From the NCBI GenBank assembly GCA_031556375.1, contig JAVBTA010000029.1, positions 1-64,000 of the forward strand: a DNA stretch of 64,000 nucleotides. Reading direction: 5' to 3'. This DNA is from BNXB01 sp031556375 (GTDB lineage: Bacteria > Bacteroidota > Bacteroidia > Bacteroidales > Azobacteroidaceae). Made by a program: the position numbers and the translations under genes. Below, piece by piece: positions 26,543 through 36,814 of this stretch (within the stretch, counting starts at the first letter, position 1; the number at the start of each line of letters is the position of its first letter). Under the pieces are notes generated by a model. The model searched no databases, was not told the origin of the DNA, and worked only from the letters and a program-made list of their open reading frames with translations.

Positions 26543-29008
26543 TTAAACAAATATCGAACCTATTTGATAAACTAAAAAGCTTATTATCCATGCCAAAATC
26601 GTTGTATAACAAATGACAAAAGCAGCCCATTTCCATGAACCGGACTCATTTTTAATTGCCGCAACAGTAGCAATACACGGGAAATAAATCAATACAAAAA
26701 GTAATAAGCTGATAGCAATCAATGGGGTGAACGCCGGACTTCCATCTTCCCGTTTCTCCTTGGTCAGACGTTCTTTCAGAATATCTGTGTTTTCACCATC
26801 CCCCACATAAAGTACAGCTAATGTACTGACTACAATTTCCTTGGCCGCCATTCCCGAAAGCAAACTGACACTGATTTTCCAATCGAATCCCAAGGGACGC
26901 ACCAAAGGTTCTGAAATACGACCGATTTGTCCGATATAAGAGTTTTTCTGATGTTCTATACGTTTGACATGCTCTATTTCTGTAATTAACGAATCTTTTT
27001 CAGAGACCTTATCTAACTGGTTCTCATATCGTTGCTCAATCAATGCAATCTGGGAGTCATACCTGGTATTTAATTCTTCATCTTGAGGAAAATACTCCAA
27101 AAACCAGATAATAATAGACGCAACCAGAATAATACCTCCCATTTTACGTAAATATTGAGACGACTTATCCCACATGTGACGGAAAATAGCCTTAGAAGTC
27201 GGCATACGATAAGGAGGCAACTCCATTACAAAGGGCAAATCTTCTCCTTTGACCAGGAACTTTTTGAAAACACGGGACATCAGGATTGCCAGTAAAATAC
27301 CGGTAATATATAATCCGAACAAAGCAATACCCCCATGTTTTCCGAAAAATGCTCCGGCAAAAAGCAAATATACCGGCAAACGGGCCGAGCACGACATCAA
27401 TGGGTTGACCAGCATTGTCAACAGCCGGGCATTACGGCTTTCAATCGTACGTGTACTCATAATCGCGGGCACATTACATCCGAATCCCATCACCAGAGGG
27501 ATAAACGACTTCCCATGCAATCCCATTTTCTGCATAAACTTATCCATAATAAAGGCAGCCCGAGCCATATAACCAGAGTCTTCCATAAATGAAATAAACA
27601 TATACAGGATCACTATATTAGGCAGAAAAACAATAACGCTCCCTACTCCACCGATAATTCCGTCGACAATCAGGTCCTTCAACGGACCTTCAGACATGAT
27701 ATTACCTATAAATCCTGAAAGTTCACCGACGCACCACTCTATCCATTGCATAGGATACTCACCCAGGAGAAAGGTTCCTTCAAACATCAGGAACATAAAC
27801 AAGAAGAAAATAGGATATCCCCAGATTTTATGAGTAACCAGAGAATCGATCATTCTGGTCATTTTCATAGTATCCGCAGGGCCATTGACAAAAGTCTGCT
27901 TCAAAGCTCCGTCAATAAAACCGTAACGGGCATTGGTAAAAGAGGTTTCCAAATCCTCTTTCATTTCTTTTGAAAGAGTTTTTACCTGAGCATCACGTAC
28001 TTCAAACAGTTTTTCCTGACAAGGCAATTTACGGACAAAAGCCTCCATTTCCAGGTCACCCTCCAGTAACTTGATACTGATATATCGTTTCGACTGGTCC
28101 TTTCCTATAGAACGACTCTCTTTCAGTACATTCTTAACCTGAGTTATCCCGGCTTCCAGTTCTTCTCCATAATTGATGTGGATATGGCGGGATACCGAAC
28201 ATTGTCCTTCGTAAACCTCGATAATCTTATCGAAAAGTTCGGGTACACCTTTACCTGTCTTACCGACAGTAGGTACAACCGGCATTCCGATCATCCGGGC
28301 CAGGGAGTCGTAATTAAATTTAGCTCCTGATTTTTCCAATTCATCATACATATTCAATGCAATGACAACGTTGGAGTCCATATCGATCAATTGTGTGGTC
28401 AGGTAGAGATTCCGTTCGAGATTAGATGCTGCGACAACATTAATGATCACATCCGGATGTCCTTCATTGATTTGTTGCCTGACATAAAGCTCCTCCGGAG
28501 AATAAGCAGACAAGGAATAAGTTCCGGGTAAATCATAAAGTTTGAATGTATAGCCTTTATGTTTGAACTTCCCTTCCCTGGCATCGACAGTCACACCACT
28601 GTAGTTTCCTACACGTTCATGCGCTCCGGAAGCCATATTGAAGAGAGAAGTCTTTCCTGAATTCGGGTTTCCTACCAAAGCAACGTTAATCGTCTTGCTT
28701 CGTTCTTCTGCTATTTCACGAAGCCGGTCACTGTCGATAGTCAAAGGAGTCTGTTCGTTTAATTCAATTCCGGGCATATCTTCCGAAACGACTTCCACCA
28801 GGTTAGCCTCACTCCTTCGAAGGGAGACTTCATACCCCATAATGCGATACTTAATCGGGTCATTCAAAGGAGCATTGAGTAACACCTCAACGGTCTTACC
28901 CTTGATAAATCCCATTTCGATGATTCGTTTACGGAATGCACCACGTCCTGTAACTTTGACAATAATCCCTTTTTCGCCTGTTTTGAGGTCAGAAAGTCTC
29001 ATAGACAC
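26543..29008 (-). CDS. feoB: Ferrous iron transporter, FeoA-FeoB fusion
   Basis: FeoB imports Fe2+ across the inner membrane. The 821 residues fuse an N-terminal FeoA SH3-like domain (1-75) to FeoB. The G domain shows VALVGNPNSGKTSLFN, a DLPGTYSL switch region and NMYDELEKSG. The Gate domains contain NPLMSCSARLPVYLLFAGAF, where the Cys is in the conserved gate motif. A C-terminal membrane core follows. The fusion is common in Bacteroidota. A near-palindrome upstream at 29059-29085 may be an iron-dependent operator. Confidence 0.95.
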   Translation of the reverse strand: MSMRLSDLKTGEKGIIVKVTGRGAFRKRIIEMGFIKGKTVEVLLNAPLNDPIKYRIMGYEVSLRRSEANLVEVVSEDMPGIELNEQTPLTIDSDRLREIAEERSKTINVALVGNPNSGKTSLFNMASGAHERVGNYSGVTVDAREGKFKHKGYTFKLYDLPGTYSLSAYSPEELYVRQQINEGHPDVIINVVAASNLERNLYLTTQLIDMDSNVVIALNMYDELEKSGAKFNYDSLARMIGMPVVPTVGKTGKGVPELFDKIIEVYEGQCSVSRHIHINYGEELEAGITQVKNVLKESRSIGKDQSKRYISIKLLEGDLEMEAFVRKLPCQEKLFEVRDAQVKTLSKEMKEDLETSFTNARYGFIDGALKQTFVNGPADTMKMTRMIDSLVTHKIWGYPIFFLFMFLMFEGTFLLGEYPMQWIEWCVGELSGFIGNIMSEGPLKDLIVDGIIGGVGSVIVFLPNIVILYMFISFMEDSGYMARAAFIMDKFMQKMGLHGKSFIPLVMGFGCNVPAIMSTRTIESRNARLLTMLVNPLMSCSARLPVYLLFAGAFFGKHGGIALFGLYITGILLAILMSRVFKKFLVKGEDLPFVMELPPYRMPTSKAIFRHMWDKSSQYLRKMGGIILVASIIIWFLEYFPQDEELNTRYDSQIALIEQRYENQLDKVSEKDSLITEIEHVKRIEHQKNSYIGQIGRISEPLVRPLGFDWKISVSLLSGMAAKEIVVSTLAVLYVGDGENTDILKERLTKEKREDGSPAFTPLIAISLLLFVLIYFPCIATVAAIKNESGSWKWAAFVICYTTILAWIISFLVYQIGSIFV

Positions 29009-29058
29009 AATTCAAATTTTGAGTTACAAAGGTCGCAAAAATCATTCGATAATGCAAT

Positions 29059-29085
29059 ACTTATTTTGAATCATTTCAAATAAGT
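29059..29085 (-). promoter_or_regulatory. Palindrome upstream of feoAB (candidate Fur/DtxR-type operator)
   Basis: ACTTATTTTGAA and TTCAAATAAGT flank a 4-nt centre. They form an inverted repeat with one extra T in the left arm. It lies 50-77 nt before the feoB start, in the promoter region. The symmetry and length are those of iron regulator sites, but the consensus in this lineage is unknown to me, so the regulator is a guess. Confidence 0.5.
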
Positions 29086-29098
29086 AACTCAAAATATT

Positions 29099-31426
29099 TC
29101 ATTTTTTCTTCGACGCAACCCTTCCTTTTGTTTTTGGTTTGTCCGCCGAATCCTTTACTATTTTCATACAATCATCATATGATAATGTAGCAGGATCAGT
29201 TCCCTTGGGGATTTTATAGTTCCCACCATCAAATGCGATATATGGGCCAAAACGTCCGTTCAGAACCTGAAGTTTAGCATCCTGTTCAAAAGCCTGAATT
29301 ACCTTTTTCGCTTCTTTTTCCTTTTTTTCATTGATTAGCTGCTCAGCTTCTTCAATATTGATAGATATTGGATTATATTGTTTTGGGATGGTAGTAAATG
29401 TATTGTTATACTTCAGGAATGGGCCGAAACGTCCTACAGCTGCAGTAACTGGTTCTCCATCTATTTCTCCGACCAAACGGGGCAGGTCAAAAAGCTTTAA
29501 TGCGTCTTCCAAAGCGATTGTTTCAATCGACTGATCTTTCATCAATGACGCAAAGGCCGGTTTTTCTTCATCATCCGCAGAACCGATCTGAACGAAAGGA
29601 CCGTAACGACCGATCTTTACGGAAACCGGCTTACCTGATTTAGGATCTGTTCCCAAAATACGTTCCCCGATTTTATGCTCGGTCTTCGCTTGGGAGGCCG
29701 CCTCTACGATCGGATGGAACATTTTATAGAATTTATCAATAGTCTCCGTCCATTTCAGGTCTCCATCGGCAACCTTATCCAGCTCTTTTTCCACACTGGC
29801 TGTAAAACCATAATCCAGTACTTCAGGAAATTGATCTGTCAGAAAGTCATTCACAACCAAACCTGTATCCGTAGGCATCAGCTTAGATTTATCGGATCCG
29901 ACCATTTCCTTTTTAGTTTTGGAAGTTATCTTGCCGTTTTTCAGTGTCAATGTCGTAAAGTCACGCTCCTCACCTTCTTTATTACCCTTAATAACATAGC
30001 CTCGATTCTGAATAGTCGAAATTGTAGGAGCATAAGTTGAAGGACGACCGATTCCCAGTTCTTCAAGTTTACGTACCAAACTGGCTTCCGAATAGCGGAA
30101 AGGCCGTTGAGACAAACGTTCCTGTGCGGAAACTTCATTCAATGCCAATTTCTCATTGACTTTCAATGGCGGAATTATGGCATTTGTAGCTTCATCTGAA
30201 TTTTCATCATCATGACTTTCCATGTAAACCCTTAAAAACCCATCAAATATGATTACTTCTCCTGTAGTTTGAAACTTGTCCGGACTATTACTTACTGCAA
30301 TAGTTACTGTAGTACGTTCCAATTCAGCATCAGCCATTTGAGATGCAATGGTACGTTTCCAGATCAATTCATAAAGACGTTGTTCCTGTGCAGTACCTTT
30401 GATCGTCTGTTTATCCATGTAAGTGGGTCGGATAGCCTCGTGAGCCTCTTGCGCCCCTTTGGTCTTTGTCTGGAACTGACGGCCTTTTACATATTTTTCC
30501 CCGAATTCGGATTCGACTTCTTTCTTTGCTGCCGAAATAGCAATTGCGGAAAGGTTTACCGAGTCGGTACGCATATAAGAGATAAATCCCGATTCATATA
30601 GTTTTTGAGCTACCGACATGGTTTGTGATACTGAAAAACCCAATTTTCGGGAAGCTTCCTGTTGTAAAGTAGAAGTTGTAAACGGAGGTGCCGGAGATTT
30701 CTTTCCAGGTTTGGTAACAACATCTTCAATTGAAAATGACGCTCCTTTCATCAATTCCAGAAAATCATTAGCGTCTTTCTCTGTTTTGAGACGTCTGCCT
30801 AACTCAGCTTTCAACGTTGTTCCATCCGACAATGTAAATAACGCTATCACACGGAATGAAGCCTCTGCGTTGAAGTTATTTATTTCACGCTCACGTTCCA
30901 CTATCAAACGAACAGCAACTGACTGAACACGACCTGCAGAGAGTGACGGACGAATTTTCTTCCAAAGTACCGGCGAAAGTTCAAAACCAACAATACGGTC
31001 GAGAACACGACGGGCTTGTTGTGCATCCACCAAATGATAATCTATATCGCGGGGATTTTCAATCGCATTAAGAATGGCATTCTTAGTAATTTCATGAAAT
31101 ACGATCCGGCGGGTACGATCTTTATCCAGCTTCAATGACTCGAAAAGGTGCCATGCAATGGCTTCCCCCTCCCGGTCCTCATCGGAAGCCAGCCAAACCA
31201 TCGGAGCATCCTTTGCTTCTTTCTTTAATGCCTTGACAACCGCCTCTTTATCCGGGGATATAACGTATTCCGGTTGATAATTATTTTTAATGTCAATACC
31301 AAGACCCTTATCTTTCAAGTCCCGGATATGACCATAGCTGGATAATACCTTATAATTTTCTCCTAAAAATTTTTCAATGGTTTTGGCCTTTGCCGGAGAT
31401 TCTACAATTACCAGATTTTTTTGCAT
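29099..31426 (-). CDS. topA: DNA topoisomerase I
   Basis: TopA relaxes negative supercoils. The 775 residues show the Toprim domain (NLVIVESPAKAKTIEKFLG, then LASDEDREGEAIAWHL) and the catalytic Tyr274 in GFISYMRTDSVNLS. In place of zinc ribbons, the C-terminal third contains three short repeats with GRYGPFVQIG, GRFGPFLKYN and GRFGPYIAFD. These are the TopA C-terminal repeat domains usual in this phylum. A Lys-rich tail ends the protein. Confidence 0.96.
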   Translation of the reverse strand: MQKNLVIVESPAKAKTIEKFLGENYKVLSSYGHIRDLKDKGLGIDIKNNYQPEYVISPDKEAVVKALKKEAKDAPMVWLASDEDREGEAIAWHLFESLKLDKDRTRRIVFHEITKNAILNAIENPRDIDYHLVDAQQARRVLDRIVGFELSPVLWKKIRPSLSAGRVQSVAVRLIVEREREINNFNAEASFRVIALFTLSDGTTLKAELGRRLKTEKDANDFLELMKGASFSIEDVVTKPGKKSPAPPFTTSTLQQEASRKLGFSVSQTMSVAQKLYESGFISYMRTDSVNLSAIAISAAKKEVESEFGEKYVKGRQFQTKTKGAQEAHEAIRPTYMDKQTIKGTAQEQRLYELIWKRTIASQMADAELERTTVTIAVSNSPDKFQTTGEVIIFDGFLRVYMESHDDENSDEATNAIIPPLKVNEKLALNEVSAQERLSQRPFRYSEASLVRKLEELGIGRPSTYAPTISTIQNRGYVIKGNKEGEERDFTTLTLKNGKITSKTKKEMVGSDKSKLMPTDTGLVVNDFLTDQFPEVLDYGFTASVEKELDKVADGDLKWTETIDKFYKMFHPIVEAASQAKTEHKIGERILGTDPKSGKPVSVKIGRYGPFVQIGSADDEEKPAFASLMKDQSIETIALEDALKLFDLPRLVGEIDGEPVTAAVGRFGPFLKYNNTFTTIPKQYNPISINIEEAEQLINEKKEKEAKKVIQAFEQDAKLQVLNGRFGPYIAFDGGNYKIPKGTDPATLSYDDCMKIVKDSADKPKTKGRVASKKK

Positions 31427-31454
31427 AAGTATATATTTCTAACTTTTTCGGGTG

Positions 31455-31462
31455 CAAAGGTA
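31455..31462 (-). promoter_or_regulatory. -7 box TACCTTTG for topA
   Basis: This is an exact match in the short gap between the outer-membrane barrel gene stop and the topA start. It gives topA its own promoter. Confidence 0.6.
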
Positions 31463-31472
31463 TGAAATTTCT

Positions 31473-33278
31473 TTAGAATAAGATACTTAAACCGCCCATA
31501 ATACTAAAATTTTGCGCCGGATAACCATAGAATAAGTCATATTTCTGGAACAAAAGATTGTTCGCTTTAGCAAAAATGGAGAAAGTTTCATTGAATTTAT
31601 AAGTACCTGACACCCCGAGATTATTAATATTTTTCATATTTTCAACGCCATCGACTCCAATCGTTTTTCTACCGGTTCCCAGGTAATAACTGGCATCCAG
31701 GCGAAGTGGTAATTGAGGAACGTTATATGTTGCTGTTAATTCTGTTTCAAAATTAACTTTATTCCACGGCTCATTGGGGTATGTTAATTGAGTTACCAGA
31801 TCTGTGATATTATAATCAGAAGATACATCCCAATTATAATAGGTCGCTTTCAAACCGAACTCAAATATATCCTGATAATTGTATTTAATATTTCCTCCCA
31901 ACAAGAATGCCTTTGCATCGTAATAAACCGGATTAATCATTCCCCCTAAAAGCAATGTTTCATTGGTGTACTGACCAACCATCGGAACAAAACCTGTCAG
32001 GAAGAAATGCTCATCATTTGTTATTTTATAACCTGCAAACACATCAAACCAGAAATTACCGGACGGAGAACCCTGTATCCCGATTTTTCCATCTAACGGA
32101 CTTCTGGAATCTAAAACTCTTGTTCCCGGCATCACATAACGATTTTCCTGAAACATTGAAGATCCGCTGTTATCCGCGACTCCACCTTCTGCCGCAATAT
32201 AGAAATTAAGCTTTTCCATCGGACGATAATTAAGCCTGATATCCGGAGCTATATTATTTTCATTATCTCCCGGCATAAGAAGTAAATTTACTTTCACGCC
32301 TAATCTCAAATCCCAGTTATCACCTTCAATTCCAAAATACGGATTAAGCATGACATTATCATAATCCGAACAATTGAAAACAACAGCATTATTCGGAGTT
32401 GTGTAATTATAATTTTTCCAATATCCTCCAAAACCAATATTCATATTTGAATTAAAACCTTTATGAACATCCCATCCGGCTGTAAACCGATTTTCTTTTA
32501 CTCCATCCAGGTCTTTAGTATAAAGATATTTTTGATTGAATATTGTGTTTGACAAATTGAATGAATAATTCAATTCATTGGGGCGATCATTGACGATTCC
32601 CGCTCCTATATCAAAAATATTATCGACTTGACTTATATCTTTGTCAATTGCATATGACTCTCCCGGTAGTAAAGATAATTCAGTCCCAGGTTCAAGATAA
32701 TGATTAGGCATTGTATATCCATAATAATTAAATGCTGAATAGGTATATTTTACGTCGGCATTCAAACGAAGCCCTCCAAAATCATGTAAATATCCTAATC
32801 CCAATAAATTATCATTAATCTTCATTTTTTGTTTTTCATCATCCTGCAAATACGTCACATTTCCGTTAGATGAGCGGTGAGAACCGAAAATACTTAACCT
32901 ATCGGTTTCCGAATTCAGGATCTGATAACCAAGATCTCCGTCAATATCGACAAATGAACTGACTCCAGCCTTCAGATAACCTCTTTTCTTTGAATAAGGA
33001 ACATCCGTAAAATATGATCCGGAAGGTAAAGTCATCAGTTCCGGAGATATTTCATATGGAACTGAAAATTTAGCAAACTCCACTTTGGTTTTAGGAGCTT
33101 CAGGCTCTTTCAATTCAGGCAAGGTACCGACTTTAGCTGCCTCCCTGATAGTCGGAGTATATTCTTTCTCCAGGGTCAACTCTCTTTTTAACACAGTGGT
33201 ATCCTGCTTTGTATCTTGAGCTAAAGTTGGCATCGCATAACATACAACTGCCAGTATAATAAGATTTCGAAGTTTCAT
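31473..33278 (-). CDS. Outer-membrane beta-barrel protein (plugless TonB-receptor-like)
   Basis: The 601 residues begin with a signal peptide (LRNLIILAVVCYAMPTLA). A proline-rich linker (PTIREAAKVGTLPELKEPEAP) follows, and then many alternating amphipathic strands with aromatic belts. The last residues, FSIMGGLSILF, resemble a barrel-closing strand. No plug domain is seen. It follows the TPR gene by 9 nt, and the pair upstream of topA is a recurring Bacteroidales arrangement. The pair probably forms an envelope complex; its substrate is unknown. Confidence 0.75.
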   Translation of the reverse strand: MKLRNLIILAVVCYAMPTLAQDTKQDTTVLKRELTLEKEYTPTIREAAKVGTLPELKEPEAPKTKVEFAKFSVPYEISPELMTLPSGSYFTDVPYSKKRGYLKAGVSSFVDIDGDLGYQILNSETDRLSIFGSHRSSNGNVTYLQDDEKQKMKINDNLLGLGYLHDFGGLRLNADVKYTYSAFNYYGYTMPNHYLEPGTELSLLPGESYAIDKDISQVDNIFDIGAGIVNDRPNELNYSFNLSNTIFNQKYLYTKDLDGVKENRFTAGWDVHKGFNSNMNIGFGGYWKNYNYTTPNNAVVFNCSDYDNVMLNPYFGIEGDNWDLRLGVKVNLLLMPGDNENNIAPDIRLNYRPMEKLNFYIAAEGGVADNSGSSMFQENRYVMPGTRVLDSRSPLDGKIGIQGSPSGNFWFDVFAGYKITNDEHFFLTGFVPMVGQYTNETLLLGGMINPVYYDAKAFLLGGNIKYNYQDIFEFGLKATYYNWDVSSDYNITDLVTQLTYPNEPWNKVNFETELTATYNVPQLPLRLDASYYLGTGRKTIGVDGVENMKNINNLGVSGTYKFNETFSIFAKANNLLFQKYDLFYGYPAQNFSIMGGLSILF

Positions 33279-33287
33279 ATCTGTATT

Positions 33288-36284
33288 TTATTTTATTTTA
33301 CTAAGACGTTCCTGAATCATTGTATGAATATCATCTCCCGTATTTTTATAATTATGCTGCAAACTTTCCAGATATTGCTTCGCCTGGAAATGATCCTCTT
33401 TCGCAATATAAACATCCGACAAAAGGACAAACCCACGGGCAAGCCAATAAGCATGCGGAGTACCCATCCGGCTATATTCAAGAACTTCTTTTTCAGCCTT
33501 ATCCAGACTCTTTGTATCGTAATAGGTCTGAGCAAGCAAATATTTGGCTTCCGCACCATAAACAGTACGGGTATCTTTTGCAAGTTCAGTCAATTCAGGT
33601 ATTGCTTTTTGAGTTTCTTTCAATCCTAGATACGCTTTCGCTTTATAATACCTGCTTTCAATCAGGACTTCCGGATCTACCGATTCTTTTGATACGGCAT
33701 TTGTTGCATTTATTATTTCGGCATAATCATTTAAGTGATATCCTGAACGCATTATCCCTAACAAGGCTGTAATTTCATTCGATTTACTGCCTGTTACTTG
33801 TTTCAGACGTTGATAGTCAGTCAACGCTTCTTTGTATTCTTTATTATTGTACTGGATTTCAGCAACATGCAAAAGAGCATCTTCAAGAAACTCTGTATTT
33901 CCGGCAGAAATTACACGTTGGTATTCCGACTTTGATTTTGCATAATCTTTTTGATTGAGATAAATGGCCCCAAGATAATTATGTGCATTAACGGAGAATG
34001 AACCCTCCGGAAATTGTTGCAGATACTTATTCAACGCCGCCTGAGCATGTTTTTCATCCCCTTTCTGGAATAATTTTTCAGCAGACAAATAAGTAAGGGA
34101 GTCCTGTTCGCTAACCTCAAATTTAGCAACTCCACCTTTACCTTTAACATAATTGGCATATCCCTGAATATCATTCATATCCACATATACCGATTTCAAA
34201 TCCTGAGCGGCAACACGAGCTTCCTCCGTCCCCGGATAACTTTCAATAACCTGTTTATAGGCAGTCGCCGATTTTTGCAAATCATTCTGATTAAAATAAA
34301 GCAATCCTATCTGAACTCCAGCCTTGCGAGCTAATGCACTTTGAGGATACTGAGTCACCAATTTTTCAAAAGCCTGAATTGCTGCCGCATTATTTTCCAA
34401 CATCACATAAGCACGTCCTTTTTCATAGATAGCATCTGTTACATACCGTGAATCCGGATAGGTAGAGATTAACTGATCCATCTGAGCAATTTTGCCTTTG
34501 TAATTTTTTTGTAATCCCATAACAAAACCTTTCTGATATGCGGCATAGTCGGCAAGGGCAGGTTGCAATTCAACTGATTTCGCATATGCTTTCTCGGCCT
34601 CTCCAAAATGGCGTTGATCAAAATAACAATCTCCCAGACGAGCATATGCATCTGCAAAAGAAGATGCTTTACCATCTGCTTCCTTGTTTATATAAGCATT
34701 GAAAGCATCTTGAGCAGCAGAATACTGTCCTTTTTCAAAGTAACAGTATCCGAGTCCGTAATGAGAGAGATTTCCTAAAGAGGTATTAGCCTGAGATGTT
34801 CTCAAATAAGCATTATAATCTTTAATCGCATTATCATATTGATCCTGCTTATAATATGATTCGGCTCGCCAATAAATTGATTTATCTCTCTCATCAGCAG
34901 CATAATCTCCCATTCCAATTGCTTTAGTGAGACTGGTCACTGCAGCCGGATATTCTGCATTTGTGAAAGCAACTGTTCCTTTGTAATAATATATTTTTTG
35001 TTTGGCCTCCAATATCTTACGACCAGGATTCTTTATTTTTTCAATAGAGCTAAGTGCTGTATCGTAATTTTTTGTTGTCAAGTAAACATCTACCAGACAA
35101 TCATTTACTTTATCCACATAAATCGATTTCGGATAAGTATTCAGGAAATTTTCCAAAACAGTTACCGACTCCCCAAAAGCAGAAACCGAATTCTTATGCA
35201 AAAGCATAGCATAGTTATACATTGCCGTTTCTTTTGCCTGAACATCAAAATTCAGGCGTGATGCCGATTCAAAAGCCATAAGTGCATTTTTCTCATCACC
35301 TGTATTGAGATAAGATTGTCCTAAATACAAATATGCATTTTGTCCTAAAGCATCATTCAACGGATTACTTTTTACCAGGTAGTTTACAGCTGATTTATAA
35401 TCTTTCAGGTTATAGTAAGACATTCCTAATAGATACAGATCGTTCCGTTGAAGGTCACCTCCCGATGAAGCATATTGCGATAAATATTTAGCGGAATTCG
35501 AATAATCGGCCTCTTTATAATAAGAAACTCCGACAATACGGTTGATTTCCGGATTATATTCGTGCGAAGGATGACTATTCAGCAATTCAACTCCATCTTT
35601 TACAGTTTGAGCATAACGTCCTTGAATAAAGTTGGACTGAGCGATATAGTACAGCACATCCGGTTGGAACTCCTGTTTATTCCGAAGCTGGTTAAACAAC
35701 GGTAAGGCCTCATTGTACTTACCATCCGAGTAGTCAATATAAGCAGAATAATAAGTTGCCGCATCACGGTAAGTTTCGCCTATAGTCCTCAGAAGACCAA
35801 ATAATCTGCGAGCTTCTTCTTTTTTATTCGTCTTCAAACAGGATAAAGCCATCCGGTAAGCATAATCTTCCTGATTCTTGAGAGACAAATTATCCAGATT
35901 AGATTTTTCAAACCAATAAATGGCTACAGCATAATCTTTTTTCTCAAAATGGGTCGATCCGGTCATAAAACAGACCTCATCATAATGCATTGTTTCCGGA
36001 TATGTATCCAGAAAATCCTTCAAAACATTCGAAGCATCTTCTCTACCTTGTTTATATGCTGATGCAGCCAACAGGAAATCGGCTTCACGAATCAGATCCG
36101 GATCCGTAAGCTGTTGTTTTTTATACTGGTTGATTTTGTCAACACATCCGGCATAATTACCATCATCATACATGGTTTTAGCTTCTTTATAGAACCGGTT
36201 GGGAGACATAAGTTGTTCTGAACGCTGAGAGACAGCCAATTGTGCAGATAAGATTAAACACAATGAAATAATTGTTTTTCTCAT
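33288..36284 (-). CDS. Large secreted tetratricopeptide-repeat protein
   Basis: The 998 residues start with a signal peptide (KTIISLCLILSAQLAVS). The rest is almost entirely TPR, with well over a dozen 33-36-residue repeats. Examples are AYRMALSCLKTNKKEEARRL, AIYEKGRAYVMLENNAAAI and SVNAHNYLGAIYLNQKDYAK. It probably lies in the periplasm as a scaffold and is co-transcribed with the downstream barrel protein. Function is unknown. The -7 box at 36316-36323 drives the pair. Confidence 0.85.
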   Translation of the reverse strand: MRKTIISLCLILSAQLAVSQRSEQLMSPNRFYKEAKTMYDDGNYAGCVDKINQYKKQQLTDPDLIREADFLLAASAYKQGREDASNVLKDFLDTYPETMHYDEVCFMTGSTHFEKKDYAVAIYWFEKSNLDNLSLKNQEDYAYRMALSCLKTNKKEEARRLFGLLRTIGETYRDAATYYSAYIDYSDGKYNEALPLFNQLRNKQEFQPDVLYYIAQSNFIQGRYAQTVKDGVELLNSHPSHEYNPEINRIVGVSYYKEADYSNSAKYLSQYASSGGDLQRNDLYLLGMSYYNLKDYKSAVNYLVKSNPLNDALGQNAYLYLGQSYLNTGDEKNALMAFESASRLNFDVQAKETAMYNYAMLLHKNSVSAFGESVTVLENFLNTYPKSIYVDKVNDCLVDVYLTTKNYDTALSSIEKIKNPGRKILEAKQKIYYYKGTVAFTNAEYPAAVTSLTKAIGMGDYAADERDKSIYWRAESYYKQDQYDNAIKDYNAYLRTSQANTSLGNLSHYGLGYCYFEKGQYSAAQDAFNAYINKEADGKASSFADAYARLGDCYFDQRHFGEAEKAYAKSVELQPALADYAAYQKGFVMGLQKNYKGKIAQMDQLISTYPDSRYVTDAIYEKGRAYVMLENNAAAIQAFEKLVTQYPQSALARKAGVQIGLLYFNQNDLQKSATAYKQVIESYPGTEEARVAAQDLKSVYVDMNDIQGYANYVKGKGGVAKFEVSEQDSLTYLSAEKLFQKGDEKHAQAALNKYLQQFPEGSFSVNAHNYLGAIYLNQKDYAKSKSEYQRVISAGNTEFLEDALLHVAEIQYNNKEYKEALTDYQRLKQVTGSKSNEITALLGIMRSGYHLNDYAEIINATNAVSKESVDPEVLIESRYYKAKAYLGLKETQKAIPELTELAKDTRTVYGAEAKYLLAQTYYDTKSLDKAEKEVLEYSRMGTPHAYWLARGFVLLSDVYIAKEDHFQAKQYLESLQHNYKNTGDDIHTMIQERLSKIK

Positions 36285-36315
36285 TTTTGGAGGTCTTTTG
36301 TAAAAGTGTTGGGGA

Positions 36316-36323
36316 CAAAGTTA
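36316..36323 (-). promoter_or_regulatory. -7 box TAACTTTG for the TPR/barrel operon
   Basis: This is an exact TAnnTTTG match, 32 nt upstream of the TPR gene start on the minus strand. Confidence 0.6.
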
Positions 36324-36470
36324 TAATTTTTATACCACAACTGTTAAATTTTAAGATTGTTTTATTATTGTTTTAAACAAAATCTATTATGCCTGAATTA
36401 TAAAAATCAATTCTTGCCTTTATATAATAACGGTATTTTCGGGAATAAATTACATGAAATTCATATTTTT

Positions 36471-36526
36471 CCGTGGGTTACGCTATCGCTTTACCCACGG
36501 CTATTAATATTTAGCCACTACGTGGC
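36471..36526. repeat. Paired hairpins in the gap after the TPR promoter
   Basis: CCGTGGGT (36471-36478) pairs with ACCCACGG (36493-36500) around a 14-nt loop. A second hairpin, GCCAC-TAC-GTGGC, follows at 36514-36526. They lie outside genes beside degraded coding sequence, so they look like a dispersed extragenic repeat or the end of a lost mobile element. The rest of 36285-36597 holds only the two promoters noted. Confidence 0.5.
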
Positions 36527-36597
36527 AAATAGTACCGAATTTTTGAACAGCAATCCATATTTTATCTTAAATTTGTATTTTGATAAAAATAATGATT

Positions 36598-36693
36598 ATG
36601 AAGCATTTAGTTATTCTATCAGGAGCTGGAATGAGTGCCGAAAGTGCTGAAGTATTACACCTTCACGGAGAACTGTTCAAGTTTCTTTTTTGA
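36598..36693 (+). pseudogene. Sirtuin (Sir2/CobB-type deacylase) remnant
   Basis: The 31-codon frame reads MKHLVILSGAGMSAES and continues with AEVLHLHGELFKFLF before the stop. The first part is the NAD-binding GAGMSAES motif of sirtuins. The second is the catalytic HLHGEL segment that normally lies about 90-100 residues further on. An internal deletion has joined the two and the C-terminal half is missing. A good -7 box (TAAATTTG, 36568-36575) is still present upstream. It cannot be functional. Confidence 0.7.
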
Positions 36694-36814
36694 ATCACAT
36701 CTGGAATGATGAAGAACGCAAAAAAGTATGTAAACTATTGCAAAATTGCCAACAAAAAAGAAAACTCTTGGTGATCTTTCATTTCCTAATTCATTTGTGT
36801 ATAAACCAAATTGA

